This document shows, piece after piece, positions 36,413 to 45,513 of a DNA stretch of 64,000 nucleotides. The DNA comes from Comamonas sp. JUb58 (lineage in GTDB: Bacteria; Pseudomonadota; Gammaproteobacteria; Burkholderiales; Burkholderiaceae_C). Made by a program: the position numbers and the translations under genes. The notes under the pieces are model-generated. The model saw only the letters and a list, made by a program, of their open reading frames with translations, made no database searches and was not told the DNA's origin. How positions within the stretch are numbered: the first letter of the stretch is position 1; every line of letters begins with the position of its first letter. The stretch is from positions 62,001-126,000 of the forward strand of contig NZ_SOAL01000008.1 of assembly GCF_004364775.1 (NCBI RefSeq), written 5' to 3'.

Positions 36413-36868
36413 ATGAATGCATTGGATCGGAAAATTCTTGCAGCACTGGAGCTAGATGGGCGTTTGAGCCTCACAGACCTGGCTGCGCAGGTGGGGCTGA
36501 GTTTGTCCTCCTGCCATCGTCGTGTGCGCACCTTGGAGGAGGCGGGTGCTATCCGAGGCTACCGTGCAGAGTTGGCTCCTGCGGCACTGGGCTTGGAATT
36601 TGCCGCCATCGTGTTCGTCACGCTCAACAGCAGCAAGGTGGTGCGCGATTTTGAAAAAGCGGTCGCGGAACTGGACAACGTCATCCAGGCCCAGCGGCTC
36701 TTTGGTGACCCCGACTATCTGCTGCAGATCGTCGTCAAGGACTTGCCTGCGTTTCAGAAGCTCTACGACGAGAAGCTGACGGCCTTGCCTGGGATGCAGC
36801 GCATGACCTCGACCTTGGTCATGAAGGATGTGGTGGTCAACCGCCCGCTGACCTCGGCGTTGGGCTGA
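36413..36868 (+). CDS. Lrp/AsnC-family regulator
   Basis: A 151-residue regulator: N-terminal helix-turn-helix (LDRKILAALELDGRLSLTDL then LSSCHRRVRTLEEAGAIRGY) followed by the alpha/beta RAM ligand-binding domain with FVTLNSSKVVRDFEKAV and GDPDYLLQIVVKDL. It probably controls the divergent LysE exporter in response to an amino acid. ATG at 36413; the preceding sequence is AT-rich, likely holding both promoters. Confidence 0.93.
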   Translation: MNALDRKILAALELDGRLSLTDLAAQVGLSLSSCHRRVRTLEEAGAIRGYRAELAPAALGLEFAAIVFVTLNSSKVVRDFEKAVAELDNVIQAQRLFGDPDYLLQIVVKDLPAFQKLYDEKLTALPGMQRMTSTLVMKDVVVNRPLTSALG

Positions 36869-36924
36869 TCCGCGCGGGCAGGCACCGACATCCAAAGCCC
36901 GATCAAACTGCAGATTACAAATTC

Positions 36925-36946
36925 AAATAGAATACGAATCATTTGC
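36925..36946. promoter_or_regulatory. Candidate Fur box upstream of fecI-like gene
   Basis: The sequence around AATACGAATCATTTGC matches the NATWAT-type repeats of a Fur site imperfectly. It lies 38 bases upstream of the sigma-factor start, where iron repression is expected for FecI systems. Confidence 0.5.
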
Positions 36947-36983
36947 AATACATGAGGGGGCACCTGCGCGGGCTCCCCTTTTT

Positions 36984-37502
36984 ATGTCCCAAGATGCCAG
37001 TGTGCACCCTGGCGTGCGACTGGAAGTCAGCACGCTCTACCGCGACCACCACAGCTGGCTGCGTGCCTGGCTGCGCCGCAAACTGGGTGATGCGCACCAT
37101 GCGGCCGACCTGGCGCATGATATTTTTCTGCGCCTGCTGTTGCGCGATGAGCCGGTGGCGGCGCAGGAGCCACGCGCTTTTCTGACCACCGCTGCCAAGC
37201 ATGCGCTGCTGAACCACTACCGTCGCCAGCGCCTGGAGCAGGCCTACCTGGAGGCCTTGGCGCAGGCGCCGGCTGTGATGGCGATGTCGCCCGAGGAGCG
37301 GGCGCTCTTGCTGGAGGCGCTGGACGAGATCGACCGCATGCTGGACCAATTGCCAGCCGCCGTGCGCCAGGCATTCTTGATGGCGCAGCTGGAGGGCATG
37401 CCCCAGCTGGAGATTGCGGCGGCACTGGGCTTGTCGCTGTCTACCGTGAAGCGCTACATCGTGCAAGCGGGCATGCAGTGCTATTTCGCCGTCCATGGCT
37501 GA
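36984..37502 (+). CDS. fecI: FecI-type ECF sigma factor
   Basis: A 172-residue ECF sigma factor. Region 2 (YRDHHSWLRAWLRRKLGDAH, then AADLAHDIFLRLL) and region 4 (LPAAVRQAFLMAQLEG, then LEIAAALGLSLSTVKRYI) are complete and typical of FecI relatives. It would direct transcription of the downstream TonB receptor when FecR signals ligand binding. It overlaps the fecR start by eight bases (37495-37502). A Fur-like site stands upstream. The name is used for the family; the actual ligand is unknown. Confidence 0.92.
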   Translation: MSQDASVHPGVRLEVSTLYRDHHSWLRAWLRRKLGDAHHAADLAHDIFLRLLLRDEPVAAQEPRAFLTTAAKHALLNHYRRQRLEQAYLEALAQAPAVMAMSPEERALLLEALDEIDRMLDQLPAAVRQAFLMAQLEGMPQLEIAAALGLSLSTVKRYIVQAGMQCYFAVHG

Positions 37503-38493
37503 GGCGGCGATTCCCCGGGCCGTTGCCCAGCAGGCCGTGGAATGGATGGTGGAGCTGCAATCGCCGGATGCCAGCCCTGATCTGAAACAACAGTGGCAGC
37601 AATGGCTTGCGGCAGACCCGCTGCATGAACAGGCCTGGCAGCGCATTGAGGCCGTCAACGGCCGGCTGGGCGCGATGGCCGGGCCCGATACCCTGGACTT
37701 TGCCAAAGCCGCCTTGGCACCGCAGGGCTCGGCGCGGCGCAGGCATATGGTCAAGTCGCTGGTGGTGCTGGTTGTTGCTGGCGGCGCGGCCTGGACGGGT
37801 TACCGCCAGACCCGCTGGCGCGAGGTGCTGGCTGACCAGCGCACCGGCGTGGGCGAGCGGCGCACGATCGATCTGGAGGATGGCACGCGGGTGGTGATGA
37901 ATGCATCCACCATGCTCGATGTCCGCTTTGGCAGCAGTGAGCGCAGGCTGCGCCTGATTGCCGGCGAGATTCTGGTGCAGAGCGGCAAGGCGGGCGATGG
38001 CCGGCCCTTGCTGGTGGAGACGCCGCATGGGCTGGCGACGGCGCTGGGCACCCGTTTTTCCGTACGGCTGGATGCGGACGGGCCGACCCGGGTGGGCGTT
38101 TACGAAGGCGCGGTGCGCCTGGCACCGGTGGACGGCCAGCGCAGCCTGGTGCTGCAGGCCGGCCAGAAGAGCAGCTTTGATAGCCAGCACATCGGCGATG
38201 CCCGGCCGGCCCGCGAGGACAGCGATGCGGCCTGGGTGGATGGGGTGCTGGTTGCGCGGGATATGCGGCTAGACGACTTTTTGCAGGAGCTGGGGCGCTA
38301 CAGCGTCCATCCGCTGTCCTGCGATGACAACGTGGCGGGCCTGCGGCTGTCGGGTGCCTACCCCTTGGGCGACATTGCCAAGGTGCTGGACAACGTGGCC
38401 GGGCTGCTGTCCTTGCAGGTGCACAGCGTCAGCCGGCTATGGGGCTGGCGCGCGGCATCGTACCGCTTGGTGCGGGCAGAGCCGAAAAAATAA
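37495..38493 (+). CDS. fecR: FecR-type transmembrane sensor/anti-sigma factor
   Basis: A 332-residue FecR protein: an N-terminal cytosolic DUF4880-like part (RAVAQQAVEWMVELQSPDAS, with WQQWLAADPLHEQAWQRIE), one membrane helix at about residues 84-100 (MVKSLVVLVVAGGAAWTGY) and a periplasmic FecR domain (ERRTIDLEDGTRVVMNASTM, VETPHGLATALGTRFSV) ending in an STN-like tail. It transmits occupancy of the receptor STN domain to FecI. Translationally coupled to fecI; the receptor gene starts 117 bases downstream. Confidence 0.93.
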   Translation: MAEAAIPRAVAQQAVEWMVELQSPDASPDLKQQWQQWLAADPLHEQAWQRIEAVNGRLGAMAGPDTLDFAKAALAPQGSARRRHMVKSLVVLVVAGGAAWTGYRQTRWREVLADQRTGVGERRTIDLEDGTRVVMNASTMLDVRFGSSERRLRLIAGEILVQSGKAGDGRPLLVETPHGLATALGTRFSVRLDADGPTRVGVYEGAVRLAPVDGQRSLVLQAGQKSSFDSQHIGDARPAREDSDAAWVDGVLVARDMRLDDFLQELGRYSVHPLSCDDNVAGLRLSGAYPLGDIAKVLDNVAGLLSLQVHSVSRLWGWRAASYRLVRAEPKK

Positions 38494-38610
38494 TGGGGAT
38501 GGGCTGAGCTGTTTGGCCGAGCAGCGTTTCAAGAAGAGGAGATCGCATTGTTGATCCGAGCTTCCTCTTGACCGCCGTCGCCTCCGTGGCGAACAGAAAG
38601 TATTGCATCC

Positions 38611-41340
38611 ATGGCCCATCACCGCACATCCGCGCGCCGCTTTGGCGGCCGCTCCACCGTTCTTATCCCTAGGGACCCTCTGCAAAACTCCCTGCCGTGG
38701 TCTGAACGCGGACTCGGGCGATCCGCTGCGTTGTCTTCCTTGTCAATAGCTACGGCTATCGACTGCAAAAGACGCCTTGCGTCTCATCCCGATCCGCGCC
38801 CATTCCGCTTGGCGAGGGTTTTGCAGAGCATCCCTAGCGCATTGGCGCTAGCGCTGTCCGCTATCTTGCCGCCTGCCGCACATGCCCAGGCCCAAGAACA
38901 GGCCTCTGTAGCGGGGCAGAGCGCCCAGGCTTATGCCATTCCCGCCGGCCCGCTGGATGCAGCCTTGACCCGCTTTGCCAAGGAGAGCGGCGTGCTGCTG
39001 TCCTTCACCCCCGATACCACCGAGGGCCTGCGCAGCCCCGGCTTGCAAGGCAGGCATACGGTGCCAGATGGCCTGGCTGCCTTGGTTGCAGGCACGGGGC
39101 TGCAGGCGGTGCAGCAGGCCAGCGGTAGCTACCTGGTTGTCAAAAAGCCAGCCAGCACCACGCCTGCACCGGCCGCACCGGTCGCTGCGGCTGCGGCGCT
39201 GGCGCCCGAGCGCTCCTTGGCCGAGATCCGCGTGACGGCGCGGCGCTCGGCCAATGGCACGACCGAGGGCACGGGCTCGTACACCAACCAGGTGACCAGC
39301 ATTGCCTCCAAGACCGACCAGTCCTTCCGCGAGATTCCGCAGTCGGTGTCGGTGGTGACGCGGCAGCTGATGGACGACAAGCGGGTGGTGGATGTGGAGC
39401 AGGCCCTGACCTTGACGCCTGGCGTCATCGTGGCCGACAACTCCGGCCGCTACTTCTCGCGCGGTTTTCAGATCACCAGCATGCAGATCGATGGCGGCGC
39501 GCCGATGGCCCTGGGTGCCTACACCTACCAGCCCCAGCAGGACATGGGCTCCTACGACCGGGTGGAGGTGATGCGTGGTGCCTCCGGCCTGCTGGGCGGG
39601 GTGGGCGACCCGGGCGGCATCATCAACCTGGTGCGCAAAAAGCCTTTGGCGCAGCGACAGGTGGAGGTGTCGCAATCGCTGGGCAGCTGGGGCAACCAGC
39701 GTACCGAGGTCGATGCCACCGGCTCTCTGACGCAGGATGGCCGCATCCGGGGCCGTACGGTGCTGAGCTACCAAAAGGGCGACTCCTACTTTGACTACAT
39801 CAGCCAGGAAAAGCCCTCGCTCTATGGCGTGCTGGAGGCCGACCTGACGGCCGACACCTTGCTGACCGTTGGTGGCTCCTACGGCAAAGTGCGGCAGAAG
39901 GGCGACTATGCCGGCCTGCCACGCTTTGCCGATGGCCGCAGCCTGGGCCTGCCGCGCAGCACGGCCTTCTCCAACCCCTGGGCCTACTTCCACTACCAGA
40001 ACGAGGAGGTGTTTGCCCAGCTGGAGCACCGCTTTGACAACCACTGGAAGTTCAAGCTCAACGCCACCCATGCGCGTACCGAGCAGCAGCGCCGCTGGAG
40101 CACCTTATCCGGCGCGGTCAACCCGCAAACCCTGACCGGGCCGGTATGGCGCGGCGGTGTGCTGGACTCGTCCAACACCCAGGACATGGTGGATCTGAAC
40201 CTGAGCGGCCCCTTCTCGCTGCTGGGCCGCAGCCATGAGCTGCTCATTGGGGCCGATTGGCAGCGGGTGCGCAGCCATTGGCAGAACATGAGCTTTGCCG
40301 ACAGCGGCACGGTGGGCGGCAATGTGTTTGACATCCAGCCCTGGAACCCGGCGTTTGACCAGTTCAACCTGAACCTCAGCGAGCGCTACGGCCCCTGGGG
40401 CCAGGAGCAGCTGGGCGCCTATGGTGTTGTGCGGTTGCACCCGACCAACAAGCTGCATGTGATTGCTGGCGCCCGCGTGGCGCGTTATGAGTTCACGCAG
40501 ACCATGTCCGACATCATCGACACCGCTGGCAACACCAGCCCCTGGTCTGCCAAATCGTTCAAGGAAAGCGCCAAGCTCACGCCCTATGGCGGTGTGATCT
40601 ATGACCTGGACCCGCATTGGTCGGCCTATGTCAGCTATTCGTCGATCTTTAAACCCCAGGCGCTCAACCTGGCGGGCCCGCAGCCGGGTACGCCACTGAA
40701 CCCCATCAAGGGCAAGAGCTATGAGGCGGGGCTGAAAGGTGAGCTGATGGATGGGCGCATGAACGCGACCTTCAGCGTCTTCAACGTGGAGCGCACCGGC
40801 ACCGCAGTGCTGGATGAGCGCTATGCGGAGAACTACAGCCTCTGGGGTGCCAGCTGCTGCTACCTGCCGCAGGGCAAGGTCACCAGCCGGGGCTTTGATG
40901 TGGAAGTGGGGGGCGAGGTCTCCAGCGGCTGGCAGCTGGCGGCGGGCTATACCTTCAACCAGACGCGGGACAAGACCGAAGGCACGGTCTTCAGCAGCAT
41001 CACGCCCAAGCATTTGTTCAAGCTGTCCACCGTCTATACCTTGCCGGGTGCGTTGTCTAACTGGCGCGTGGGTGGCAGTGGCCGTATCCAGAGCACGCAG
41101 TATGTGAGCGGCTCGGTCACCAGCAGCAGCGGCGAGAGCCAGCCCTACAAGTTCACACAGGGCGGTTATGCGACCTGGGATCTGATGCTGCAGTACCGCT
41201 TTGACCCGACCTGGACCTTGAGCCTGAACCTGAACAATGTCTTTGACAAGACCTACTACCAGACCGTCAGCTCGGTCTACAACGGCAATATGCAGGCGCT
41301 GCCACGCAATGCGATGCTGACCTTGAACGGCAAGTTCTAG
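38611..41340 (+). CDS. TonB-dependent siderophore receptor with STN domain; signal peptide split by MITE
   Basis: A 909-residue FecA-like outer-membrane receptor. The STN signalling domain lies at about residues 106-175 (YAIPAGPLDAALTRFAKESG), then plug (REIPQSVSVVTRQLMDD) and beta-barrel ending in the C-terminal Phe of LTLNGKF. Residues 21-75 are encoded by MITE copy C plus its target duplication: 165 bp, exactly 55 codons, open throughout. Without it the N-terminus would read MAHHRTSARRFGGRSTVLIP joined to SALALALSAILPPAAHAQ, a normal signal peptide. The inserted segment ends RLARVLQSIP before the hydrophobic stretch, so an Arg-containing n-region may still be formed, but from which start is unclear. 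Function may be reduced, altered or retained. It is the expected target of FecI/FecR. Confidence 0.9.
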   Translation: MAHHRTSARRFGGRSTVLIPRDPLQNSLPWSERGLGRSAALSSLSIATAIDCKRRLASHPDPRPFRLARVLQSIPSALALALSAILPPAAHAQAQEQASVAGQSAQAYAIPAGPLDAALTRFAKESGVLLSFTPDTTEGLRSPGLQGRHTVPDGLAALVAGTGLQAVQQASGSYLVVKKPASTTPAPAAPVAAAAALAPERSLAEIRVTARRSANGTTEGTGSYTNQVTSIASKTDQSFREIPQSVSVVTRQLMDDKRVVDVEQALTLTPGVIVADNSGRYFSRGFQITSMQIDGGAPMALGAYTYQPQQDMGSYDRVEVMRGASGLLGGVGDPGGIINLVRKKPLAQRQVEVSQSLGSWGNQRTEVDATGSLTQDGRIRGRTVLSYQKGDSYFDYISQEKPSLYGVLEADLTADTLLTVGGSYGKVRQKGDYAGLPRFADGRSLGLPRSTAFSNPWAYFHYQNEEVFAQLEHRFDNHWKFKLNATHARTEQQRRWSTLSGAVNPQTLTGPVWRGGVLDSSNTQDMVDLNLSGPFSLLGRSHELLIGADWQRVRSHWQNMSFADSGTVGGNVFDIQPWNPAFDQFNLNLSERYGPWGQEQLGAYGVVRLHPTNKLHVIAGARVARYEFTQTMSDIIDTAGNTSPWSAKSFKESAKLTPYGGVIYDLDPHWSAYVSYSSIFKPQALNLAGPQPGTPLNPIKGKSYEAGLKGELMDGRMNATFSVFNVERTGTAVLDERYAENYSLWGASCCYLPQGKVTSRGFDVEVGGEVSSGWQLAAGYTFNQTRDKTEGTVFSSITPKHLFKLSTVYTLPGALSNWRVGGSGRIQSTQYVSGSVTSSSGESQPYKFTQGGYATWDLMLQYRFDPTWTLSLNLNNVFDKTYYQTVSSVYNGNMQALPRNAMLTLNGKF
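38673..38833 (+). mobile_element. MITE-like element, copy C, inside the TonB receptor gene
   Basis: A 161-bp element flanked by a perfect CTAG duplication (38669-38672 and 38834-38837). Imperfect terminal inverted repeats GGACCCTCTGCAAAAC and complement of GGATGCTCTGCAAAAC, with an internal inverted repeat around CAATAGCTACGGCTATCG. CTAG matches the YTAR target type of the IS5 group. Inserted in the signal-peptide codons without a frame change or stop. Confidence 0.88.
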
Positions 41341-41347
41341 ACGAAAA

Positions 41348-41370
41348 AAGAGCCTGCAGCGCAGGCTCTT
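41348..41370. terminator. Bidirectional terminator hairpin
   Basis: AAGAGCCTGC, loop AGC, GCAGGCTCTT: a perfect 10-bp stem right after the receptor stop (41340) and four bases from the stop of the convergent Excalibur gene. An A-run on the left and TT on the right allow termination in both directions. Confidence 0.8.
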
Positions 41371-41373
41371 GGT

Positions 41374-41685
41374 TCATGGTCTTCTGTTGACGTTGCAGAA
41401 CTGCCGCTCGCAGGGGATGCCGTCGTTGTTGCCGTCCATCTTGGTGTCCGGGCAGTTCTTCAGAAAGAACTTGGCCTCCTGGCAGGAGGTCATCTGCGAG
41501 CAGTGGGTGCGGCCATCGCATTTGAAAAGCGGGTTGGGCGCACTGTTCGCAGTTGCCTCGGGTGGCTCGGGCTCGGAGAGAGCCGGCTCGGAATCCCGCA
41601 GCGATGCAGCCTGCTGCTGCTCATAGCGGCTGTACACCGTCCATGCGGCTAATGCGATCAGCAGATAGATGACGGGCCTGAACAC
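41374..41685 (-). CDS. Membrane-anchored Excalibur-domain protein
   Basis: A small protein with an N-terminal membrane helix (VIYLLIALAAWTVYSRY), a Pro/Glu linker and a C-terminal Excalibur calcium-binding domain (NCPDTKMDGNNDGIPCERQFC, with the DxDxDG-like EF-hand loop and flanking Cys; two more Cys in KCDGRTHCSQ). It would expose the domain to the periplasm. I prefer a GTG start at 41685 because AAGGGAG stands just upstream; ATG starts at 41727 and 41763 lack a ribosome site. Excalibur domains are common in extracellular nucleases and surface proteins; a function is not assigned. Confidence 0.78.
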   Translation of the reverse strand: MFRPVIYLLIALAAWTVYSRYEQQQAASLRDSEPALSEPEPPEATANSAPNPLFKCDGRTHCSQMTSCQEAKFFLKNCPDTKMDGNNDGIPCERQFCNVNRRP

Positions 41686-41795
41686 GGTCTCCCTTTCTTT
41701 GGTTGTGAGTGAGTGTAACGACTCCATCCAAAGCTGAGTCAAGCCAGGGGAGGGGGAAAGCACTTAGATACGGTGCTATCCCCGCCACCCAAACC

Positions 41796-43826
41796 TTACT
41801 GCTTGGCCGCCTGCATGCCGCGCGGGCCGTACTGCTTGGGTGCTGCGCCGGCCTCAAGGGCGCCAATGTCCGGTGCCTTGCCCTGGTAGCCATCGTTGAT
41901 GGTGGGCAGCAGCTTGCCGGCATCGATCAGCGCCGAGCCGGGGGCCGGGCTGAAGTCATAGTCCTCGGGCTTATAGAGGCGCTGTACATCTTCACGCACG
42001 GGCGACGAAGCACGGACCAGGTCCTGGTAGTCCACCTGGATGCTGCCGTGCTCCTGGCCCACAGCGGCCTGCACTTCGGCCAAGGATTTGAACTTGCGCT
42101 TCTCGGTCGGCTTGGTCCAGTCCATGCCGATGTCCAGTGCGGGCGTGTCCCACTCATAGGCATGCGGCGCTTCGGGGTTGAAGCGGTAGGCATTGTGCTC
42201 CGCCACCGAGTAGTTGCTGTAGCTGTTGATGCGCATCAGCGGTGCCTTGCGGTTGACGCCCAGCACCAGGTTGTTGATGACGGTCTGGTTGGGCGCATCC
42301 ATGCGCACTTCGCCAACAAAGGTGTTCTGCAGCACCAGCACATTGGCGGCGGTGCCGACCTTCATCACGCCTTCGGTGGTAGTGTTGTAGACCAGGTTGC
42401 GGAAGAAGTAGACCGGGCCGCCCAGCAAGGGCGTGGCGCTCAAAGCGCCGCTGATGCTGTTGAAGCAGCGGTTGTCGAACACGCGGATGTTGTGCGCGCC
42501 GCCATCGGCCTCGATGCAGTTGTCACCCATGTTGTAGATGTCGTTGCCGTAGAAGTCGATGGACACGGGCACGCGGTCGCGCTTTTCCAGGCCGTTCTCA
42601 TCGGCGTCGGGGTCGCCGTAGGTGGCGACGTCAATGCCATCGTGCCAATGGGCCACATAGTTGTGCGCCACCACATGGCCCTGGCCATAGAGCTTGATCG
42701 CGTATTCGGAGCCGTCAGGGCCGCCGAGCTTCTCAGGAAAGCCGGGCAGCTTTTCCCACTCGGCGCCACGCCAGCCCATCATCTTTTGCTGGTCATGGCG
42801 GCCGATGAAGACGTTGTCGGCGATGTAGAAATTCTTGGAGCCCGACCAGTCATCCTGCACGCCCCGGCCAATGTTCTCCAGCCGCGAATGCTTGAGCGTG
42901 AAGCCGCTGGCGCCGGCGATGTTCTTCAGCCCCAGCAGGAACACCAGGTTGGCATTGCGGAAGGTGATGCCTTCAAAGTAGTTGTAGTTGGCAGCCATCA
43001 GGTTGAAGAAGGTCTGCGCGCCGGCGCCGTCAAAGATGACCTCGCCATCGCCCGCCGCCTTGATGACGATGGGGCGCTCGGCCGTGCCGCTGGCCGTCAG
43101 GTAGTAGGTGCCGTCAAACAGGGTGCTCAGCGCCTTGTAGCCGGGCTTGGGCAGGCCGTTGAGGTAGTTCACCCGGTCCGATTCGTACACGCCGGCATGC
43201 ACCATCAGCACATCACCGGGTTTGACGCGGGCCGGGTAGGTGCCCTGAAAGTCGGAACTCGCCGAGCCTTCGTAGTAGGCATCCATCAGGCCGGTAAAGG
43301 CGGGCTCTTCCTTGGGGCCGGTCCAGTCGATGGGGTAGACATGGTAGACCTTGCCACCGGCCGCGGGCATGGGCTCGGGGCGGGTGCGTACCTCTACCGT
43401 GCGGGTAGCAGTGCCGCGCACGCCATCCGGGTCCGTCAGGCGCAGGCGGACCTGGTAGGCCGTGTCCGGTTCCAGATCAAAAATGCTGCCCGCAAACATA
43501 TTGGGGTTGGTGTAGCGGTTGGGATCGGGGTGGAAGTTGGCGCGCGGCGGCACCAGGTTGCCCACGCGCTCGCCCTGCGAGCGCACCAGTGGCAGCGCAG
43601 GGCGCCAGTCGCTTTGGCCCTTGGCGCGGTATTGCACCTCAACCTGGGCATTGCGGTTGTTGTCTCCGTCGATGCGCCATTCAACGCCAATCGATTTGAG
43701 GGTGGGCGGCTCTACCCATAGATCTCGTGCAGAGACAGCGTTGCCAGAAGTTTTAGGGGCCGCAGACGCAGGAAACGCTATGGCCATCGCCAGAGCAGCG
43801 ATGGTGAAACCAAGTTTGTTATGCAT
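41796..43826 (-). CDS. Secreted right-handed beta-helix protein with fibronectin-like N-domain
   Basis: About 676 residues with a signal peptide (LGFTIAALAMAIAFPASAAP), a fibronectin type III-like domain (PPTLKSIGVEWRIDGDNNRN to VEVRTRP, about 45-160) and a long parallel beta-helix (for example NYFEGITFRNANLVF, SGFTLKHSRLENIGRG, HNIRVFDNRCFNS, VLVLQNTFVG). This layout resembles polysaccharide lyase/chondroitinase-B-like or right-handed beta-helix proteins acting on carbohydrate in the periplasm or outside. No catalytic residues could be assigned. The ATG at 43826 is preferred over 43901 since it gives a proper signal peptide. Convergent with the topoisomerase gene on the left side of the same strand. 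Confidence 0.8.
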   Translation of the reverse strand: MHNKLGFTIAALAMAIAFPASAAPKTSGNAVSARDLWVEPPTLKSIGVEWRIDGDNNRNAQVEVQYRAKGQSDWRPALPLVRSQGERVGNLVPPRANFHPDPNRYTNPNMFAGSIFDLEPDTAYQVRLRLTDPDGVRGTATRTVEVRTRPEPMPAAGGKVYHVYPIDWTGPKEEPAFTGLMDAYYEGSASSDFQGTYPARVKPGDVLMVHAGVYESDRVNYLNGLPKPGYKALSTLFDGTYYLTASGTAERPIVIKAAGDGEVIFDGAGAQTFFNLMAANYNYFEGITFRNANLVFLLGLKNIAGASGFTLKHSRLENIGRGVQDDWSGSKNFYIADNVFIGRHDQQKMMGWRGAEWEKLPGFPEKLGGPDGSEYAIKLYGQGHVVAHNYVAHWHDGIDVATYGDPDADENGLEKRDRVPVSIDFYGNDIYNMGDNCIEADGGAHNIRVFDNRCFNSISGALSATPLLGGPVYFFRNLVYNTTTEGVMKVGTAANVLVLQNTFVGEVRMDAPNQTVINNLVLGVNRKAPLMRINSYSNYSVAEHNAYRFNPEAPHAYEWDTPALDIGMDWTKPTEKRKFKSLAEVQAAVGQEHGSIQVDYQDLVRASSPVREDVQRLYKPEDYDFSPAPGSALIDAGKLLPTINDGYQGKAPDIGALEAGAAPKQYGPRGMQAAKQ

Positions 43827-43956
43827 TGACAGCTGGCGGGGCCAGACGCTTATAGGATCGGAGGCCGTAGTGTAAAGACGGATACGCGGGCCCTGCAGCA
43901 AGCAGGTGACATGGCCTGCTTGGGCGAGGGGCGCTGCAGGGTACGCTGCCTAAAAG

Positions 43957-44979
43957 CTAGTTCTTGCGCTTGCGTTTGCCGCTTGTCAAAAACGCCATCA
44001 ATGTGCGCTCGGCCGCATGCAAACCCGTGCTGCCCCGCAGCCTGCCCGCGTAGGCATCGCAGCGCGCCCCGCCTTCGGGGCCTTCGCAGACTTCCATCAC
44101 CAGCGGGTGGATATAGAACTTGCGGCAGACTGCCACGGTATTGCCCAGGTGCTGGGCGACCTGCTTGACGATGTCAGGCCCCGTCAGCGGCGTATCGCTG
44201 CCGCGCGACTGCAACGCCAGCGACAGGGCCAGCACGCTGGCATGCCAGGTGCGAAAGTCCTTGGCGCTGAAGTCTTCACCGGCAATCTCATGTAGATAGG
44301 CATTCACATGCTCGGAGCGCAGTTGCTTGCGCTCGCCCTCGTCATCCAGGTACTGGAACAGCCGTTGGCCCGGCAGATCCTGGCAGCGCCGCACGATGCG
44401 CGCCACGCGCGGGTCTTCCAGCTCGACCTGCTGCTCCACGCCGCTCTTGCCTTTGAACGCCAGCCGGATGCGCGAGGCACGCATCTTCACATGGCGGTTG
44501 CGCAGGGTCGTCAGTCCAAACGAACCGTTCTCGCGCGCATAGCTGTCGTTGCCAATGCGCAGTGCCGTGGTGTCGAGCAAGCGCACCACAGCCGCCGCGA
44601 CCGAGGTCTGCGTGGTATCTCCCGCTTTGAGATCGCGCTGGATGCGTCGGCGAATCAAGCCTAGCTTGGCCGCAAAGGCCGCCATGCGATCGAACTTGGT
44701 CTGCTTGCGCTGCTCTTGCCACAGCGGGTGGTAGCGGTACTGCTTGCGCCCCCGGGCATCGCGGCCGGTGGCCTGCAGATGGCCCTGCGGATCGGGGCAT
44801 ATCCACACATCGGTATAGGCGGGCGGAATCACCAACAGGCGTATGCGCTCCAGCTGGCGTGGATTGCGGATGGCCTGCCCGCGCTGGTTTTGGTAGGCAA
44901 AGCCATCGCCGCGTTTGACGCGCTGCCAACCGGGCGAGGCATCTGTCACATAAGCCAGCGGCTTCTGGGGTCTGACCAT
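43957..44979 (-). CDS. DNA topoisomerase IB (poxvirus-like type)
   Basis: About 340 residues of the bacterial type IB topoisomerase family. The N-terminal domain has IRNPRQLERIRLLVIPPAYTDVWICPDP, and the catalytic domain has RLLDTTALRIGNDSYARENGSFGL, TLRNRHVKMR, KDFRTWHASVLA and the nucleophile Tyr in CRKFYIHP. It relaxes supercoils by forming a 3'-phosphotyrosine. The usual CRKSYIHP reads CRKFYIHP. The ATG at 44979 (MVRPQKPLAYV) follows the family; upstream codons to 45162 lie in a poorly conserved region. C-terminus is a short basic KRKRKN tail. Confidence 0.93.
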   Translation of the reverse strand: MVRPQKPLAYVTDASPGWQRVKRGDGFAYQNQRGQAIRNPRQLERIRLLVIPPAYTDVWICPDPQGHLQATGRDARGRKQYRYHPLWQEQRKQTKFDRMAAFAAKLGLIRRRIQRDLKAGDTTQTSVAAAVVRLLDTTALRIGNDSYARENGSFGLTTLRNRHVKMRASRIRLAFKGKSGVEQQVELEDPRVARIVRRCQDLPGQRLFQYLDDEGERKQLRSEHVNAYLHEIAGEDFSAKDFRTWHASVLALSLALQSRGSDTPLTGPDIVKQVAQHLGNTVAVCRKFYIHPLVMEVCEGPEGGARCDAYAGRLRGSTGLHAAERTLMAFLTSGKRKRKN

Positions 44980-45291
44980 GTTGGCGGCCTTTGTGCATTG
45001 GAAGAACGGATGGCCTGAGCGTAGGCCTGTGCTTTGCGGCTGGCTGTCAGCGCCCAGCTTGCATGCCGCTGCTGTTTTGGCGCATCCCAGCCTCAGACAG
45101 ATGGCAGGGCATTGGATTCTTCTATGCAGAAGAGGAGCTAGGAGAGTGCATAGTGCATGCAAAGTTCAACCCGCTTGCACGGGCCTCTTGTAAGCGCAAA
45201 TCGCTTCATTTTGTAGTTTTTGAAATCTTAGATAGATTTCGTCAAATAAATATGTAAAGTCAATTTTCCAAACAAGCTTGCAAAAAACCAA

Positions 45292-45513
45292 ATGTCTAAG
45301 GCTGATGCAGACCACCAGGATGTCGCACAAAGATTGGCTGCGCTGAGAGACGAAGGCGCCGAGCTGCTGGCCCGCAGGCCAGCGCCAGGTACCAGCGACC
45401 ATGCGCGTTTGTCCTTGATCGACGCCAAGATTGATGAGCTGACACAGCGTTTATCGCAAAGGTCCGGACCACCGACTGAGGGCAGTTTGTCAACCAATAA
45501 AGATGGCGATTGA
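45292..45513 (+). CDS. Small hypothetical protein
   Basis: A 73-residue, charged, helical frame (MSKADADHQDVAQRLAALRD start; LSLIDAKIDELTQRLSQ) with coding-like composition and predicted coiled-coil. No recognisable family, no signal peptide. No clear ribosome site. It is divergent from the topoisomerase gene and could be a real small gene. Confidence 0.45.
   Translation: MSKADADHQDVAQRLAALRDEGAELLARRPAPGTSDHARLSLIDAKIDELTQRLSQRSGPPTEGSLSTNKDGD

Noticed and set aside
41709-43721. 670-codon open frame on the plus strand
   Set aside because: Antisense of the beta-helix protein; no signal peptide, ribosome site or domain.
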